From contig CALWDO010000001.1 of assembly GCA_944376715.1 (NCBI GenBank), forward strand, positions 62,001 through 126,000: DNA of 64,000 bases. Direction: 5' to 3'. The notes beneath the pieces were generated by a model, which was not told the DNA's origin, ran no database searches, and saw nothing but the letters and a program-made list of their open reading frames with translations. This stretch comes from an uncultured Lachnoclostridium sp. (GTDB lineage: Bacteria; Bacillota; Clostridia; Lachnospirales; Lachnospiraceae). The position numbers and the translations under genes were made by a program. How positions within the stretch are numbered: position 1 is the first letter of the stretch; every line of letters begins with the position of its first letter. Positions 62,921-64,000 of this stretch are shown here, in pieces.

Positions 62921-64000
62921 AAATACCCTCCAGCAAAATTTTCCTGTTTTTCCATATAACTAAACCAATTACTATAAGTAATCCCCACCTTATCCATGTA
63001 TAAGGATACAAGAACTGTGAAAAAATGGACATAACCAACACAATCAGCCCAATGATTCCTAATTTTTTCATGTCGTATACAGATTCTCCTGTTACTTTCC
63101 GGACAGCTATATAGCTCCAAACTACTTGAAGCAAATATGCGACTAAAGTAGTATAACCGGCCGCGAAATATCCACACAAAGGAATAAAAATATAATTAAG
63201 AATAATATTTACAATTGCGGCTGCCACGCCAGCCCCCATCACATACTTCGGTTTTTTCTCGTAATAAATAATGTTTGAAAATATACTAAAAATGGACATA
63301 TAAAATACTCCGCCTACAATAACGGGAATGATATACATTCCTTCACCATAACTGGAGGGAGCCAGGAACCATATGATCTCCGGTGATAAAAGCATTATCA
63401 GAATACATACAGCACCATACCCGGCAATAATTGGAATTACCAGCTTAGAAAGGCTTCCCCTCCTCCCCTCATCGCATCTTTTATAGATAGTCGGTACTAA
63501 AGTAGCGTTTATTGATGTCCAGACAATATTAGCCACCGCAGACATTGTATAAGCTATTCCATATATCCCCGCCTTATCTTCACCCCAAAAATATCCTATC
63601 ATCAGTCGATCGCTGCTGCTCAGAACATATGTCGACAAAAAGTAGGGAAGCAACGGAATATTATAAGCCAGCGCATACTTCCAATAACTGATTTTGGGCA
63701 AACCATGTGCAGCCTTTACCTCATAAAAATAACAGCCCAAACTGATCAATAACGTTACTAATTGCGCCCCTATAATACGTGCCTCTACTTTGTATGACGG
63801 AAACAGAAAGATGCCTGCAACAGATAAAATAGGAGAAAAAATCATTACCAAAAGCATAAATACACATAACAATTTATACTTATAAGCAAATCTTTGATCT
63901 GTTTTCCAAAATTCAAATGCCGGTTCCAATAAAAATGAAAAAAACATGAAAAAAATCAAAGTGTCCGGAACATTCAAAAAAGTAAATATGTATTTATTGA
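62904..64000 (-). CDS. Polysaccharide flippase (Wzx/MOP superfamily), N terminus outside window
   Basis: At least 365 codons are in the window and the frame is still open at base 64000, so about the first 110-120 residues of a normal 480-residue flippase are missing. About ten membrane helices are visible. Family traits: YALAYNIPLLPYFLSTYVLSSSDRLMIGYF, a GIYGIAYTMSAVANIVW helix and YYEKKPKYVMGAGVAAAIVN. It would flip lipid-linked oligosaccharide or teichoic units. The TTG at 63977 is not taken as the start because the reading frame continues beyond the edge. Confidence 0.85.
   Translation of the reverse strand, partial: NKYIFTFLNVPDTLIFFMFFSFLLEPAFEFWKTDQRFAYKYKLLCVFMLLVMIFSPILSVAGIFLFPSYKVEARIIGAQLVTLLISLGCYFYEVKAAHGLPKISYWKYALAYNIPLLPYFLSTYVLSSSDRLMIGYFWGEDKAGIYGIAYTMSAVANIVWTSINATLVPTIYKRCDEGRRGSLSKLVIPIIAGYGAVCILIMLLSPEIIWFLAPSSYGEGMYIIPVIVGGVFYMSIFSIFSNIIYYEKKPKYVMGAGVAAAIVNIILNYIFIPLCGYFAAGYTTLVAYLLQVVWSYIAVRKVTGESVYDMKKLGIIGLIVLVMSIFSQFLYPYTWIRWGLLIVIGLVIWKNRKILLEGIFGAKS

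Noticed and set aside
1..64000. CRISPR arrays, insertion sequences, prophage genes, tRNA or rRNA genes
   Set aside because: No regularly spaced repeats, intact transposase or integrase, or tRNA-like cloverleaf was noticed on either strand; an exhaustive computational scan was not possible.

Overview
The window looks like chromosome from a gut-type member of the Lachnospiraceae (Clostridia). Several things point that way: an ethanolamine-utilisation (eut) locus with a clostridial/enterococcal-type EutV/EutW antitermination system, a Bacillus-type PurF with FeS-ligand cysteines, a folate operon headed by a THF riboswitch, Mgl-type sugar transport, and low-complexity lipoprotein linkers. Most promoters read as canonical sigma-A boxes with 16-18 nt spacers. 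Most genes lie on the minus strand. The genus assignment is inference; no rRNA or tRNA gene was seen.

Layout. (1) 1-6050: the 5' part of a eut operon transcribed leftwards, eutG - eutS - eutS - eutP - eutV - eutW - eutA, with the lyase genes presumably off the left edge; a perfect promoter and a leader with a terminator and candidate ANTAR hairpins precede eutG. (2) 6150-10900: malic enzyme, then folC-pheA-degV. (3) 10900-12770: a small membrane protein and pyrBI on the plus strand. (4) 12770-14460: an AT-richer debris zone with an Rpn-like fragment, a DUF3592-type membrane protein and an aspartate racemase pseudogene. (5) 14470-17430: folate operon folE - HD hydrolase - folP - folB/folK fusion, controlled by a THF riboswitch. 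(6) 17455-29500: a sugar block. D-lyxose isomerase, a PfkB kinase and a class II aldolase are followed by mglBAC, then a terminator, then a second MglB-like lipoprotein, a histidine kinase, a response regulator and an orphan solute-binding protein; a ROK regulator lies upstream. (7) 29600-37000: an iron-sulfur aldo/keto reductase and glutamate synthase gltBD. (8) 37050-41550: CPBP protease, argS, an EamA transporter and a PF06541 membrane protein. (9) 41680-48190: purC, facing an amino-acid ABC transporter - purF - purB operon. (10) 48190-53120: a three-gene module of unknown function (Ig-like/helical-repeat giant, degenerate actin/Hsp70-fold protein, TPR protein). (11) 53280-59850: a CobD/HisC-like aminotransferase, a PpiC-type lipoprotein, a HAD phosphatase, a small acidic membrane protein, a MocR regulator and glnS. 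(12) 59930-64000: a visibly AT-richer surface-polymer locus (epimerase, TarI-like cytidylyltransferase, CDP-glycerol transferase family, flippase), cut by the right edge.

How the genes work together. EutV/EutW should couple ethanolamine to read-through of the eut leader. The sugar block joins uptake, catabolism and probable extracellular sensing. The fol operon lacks only a recognised dihydroneopterin triphosphate phosphatase, a role its HD protein could fill. The glutamine-linked genes (an ABC transporter, purF) share an operon. The least understood content is the three-gene module at 48194-53102, followed by the MglB-like/kinase/regulator/solute-binding set at 17455-21732. No stretch longer than about 300 bases is without a gene.
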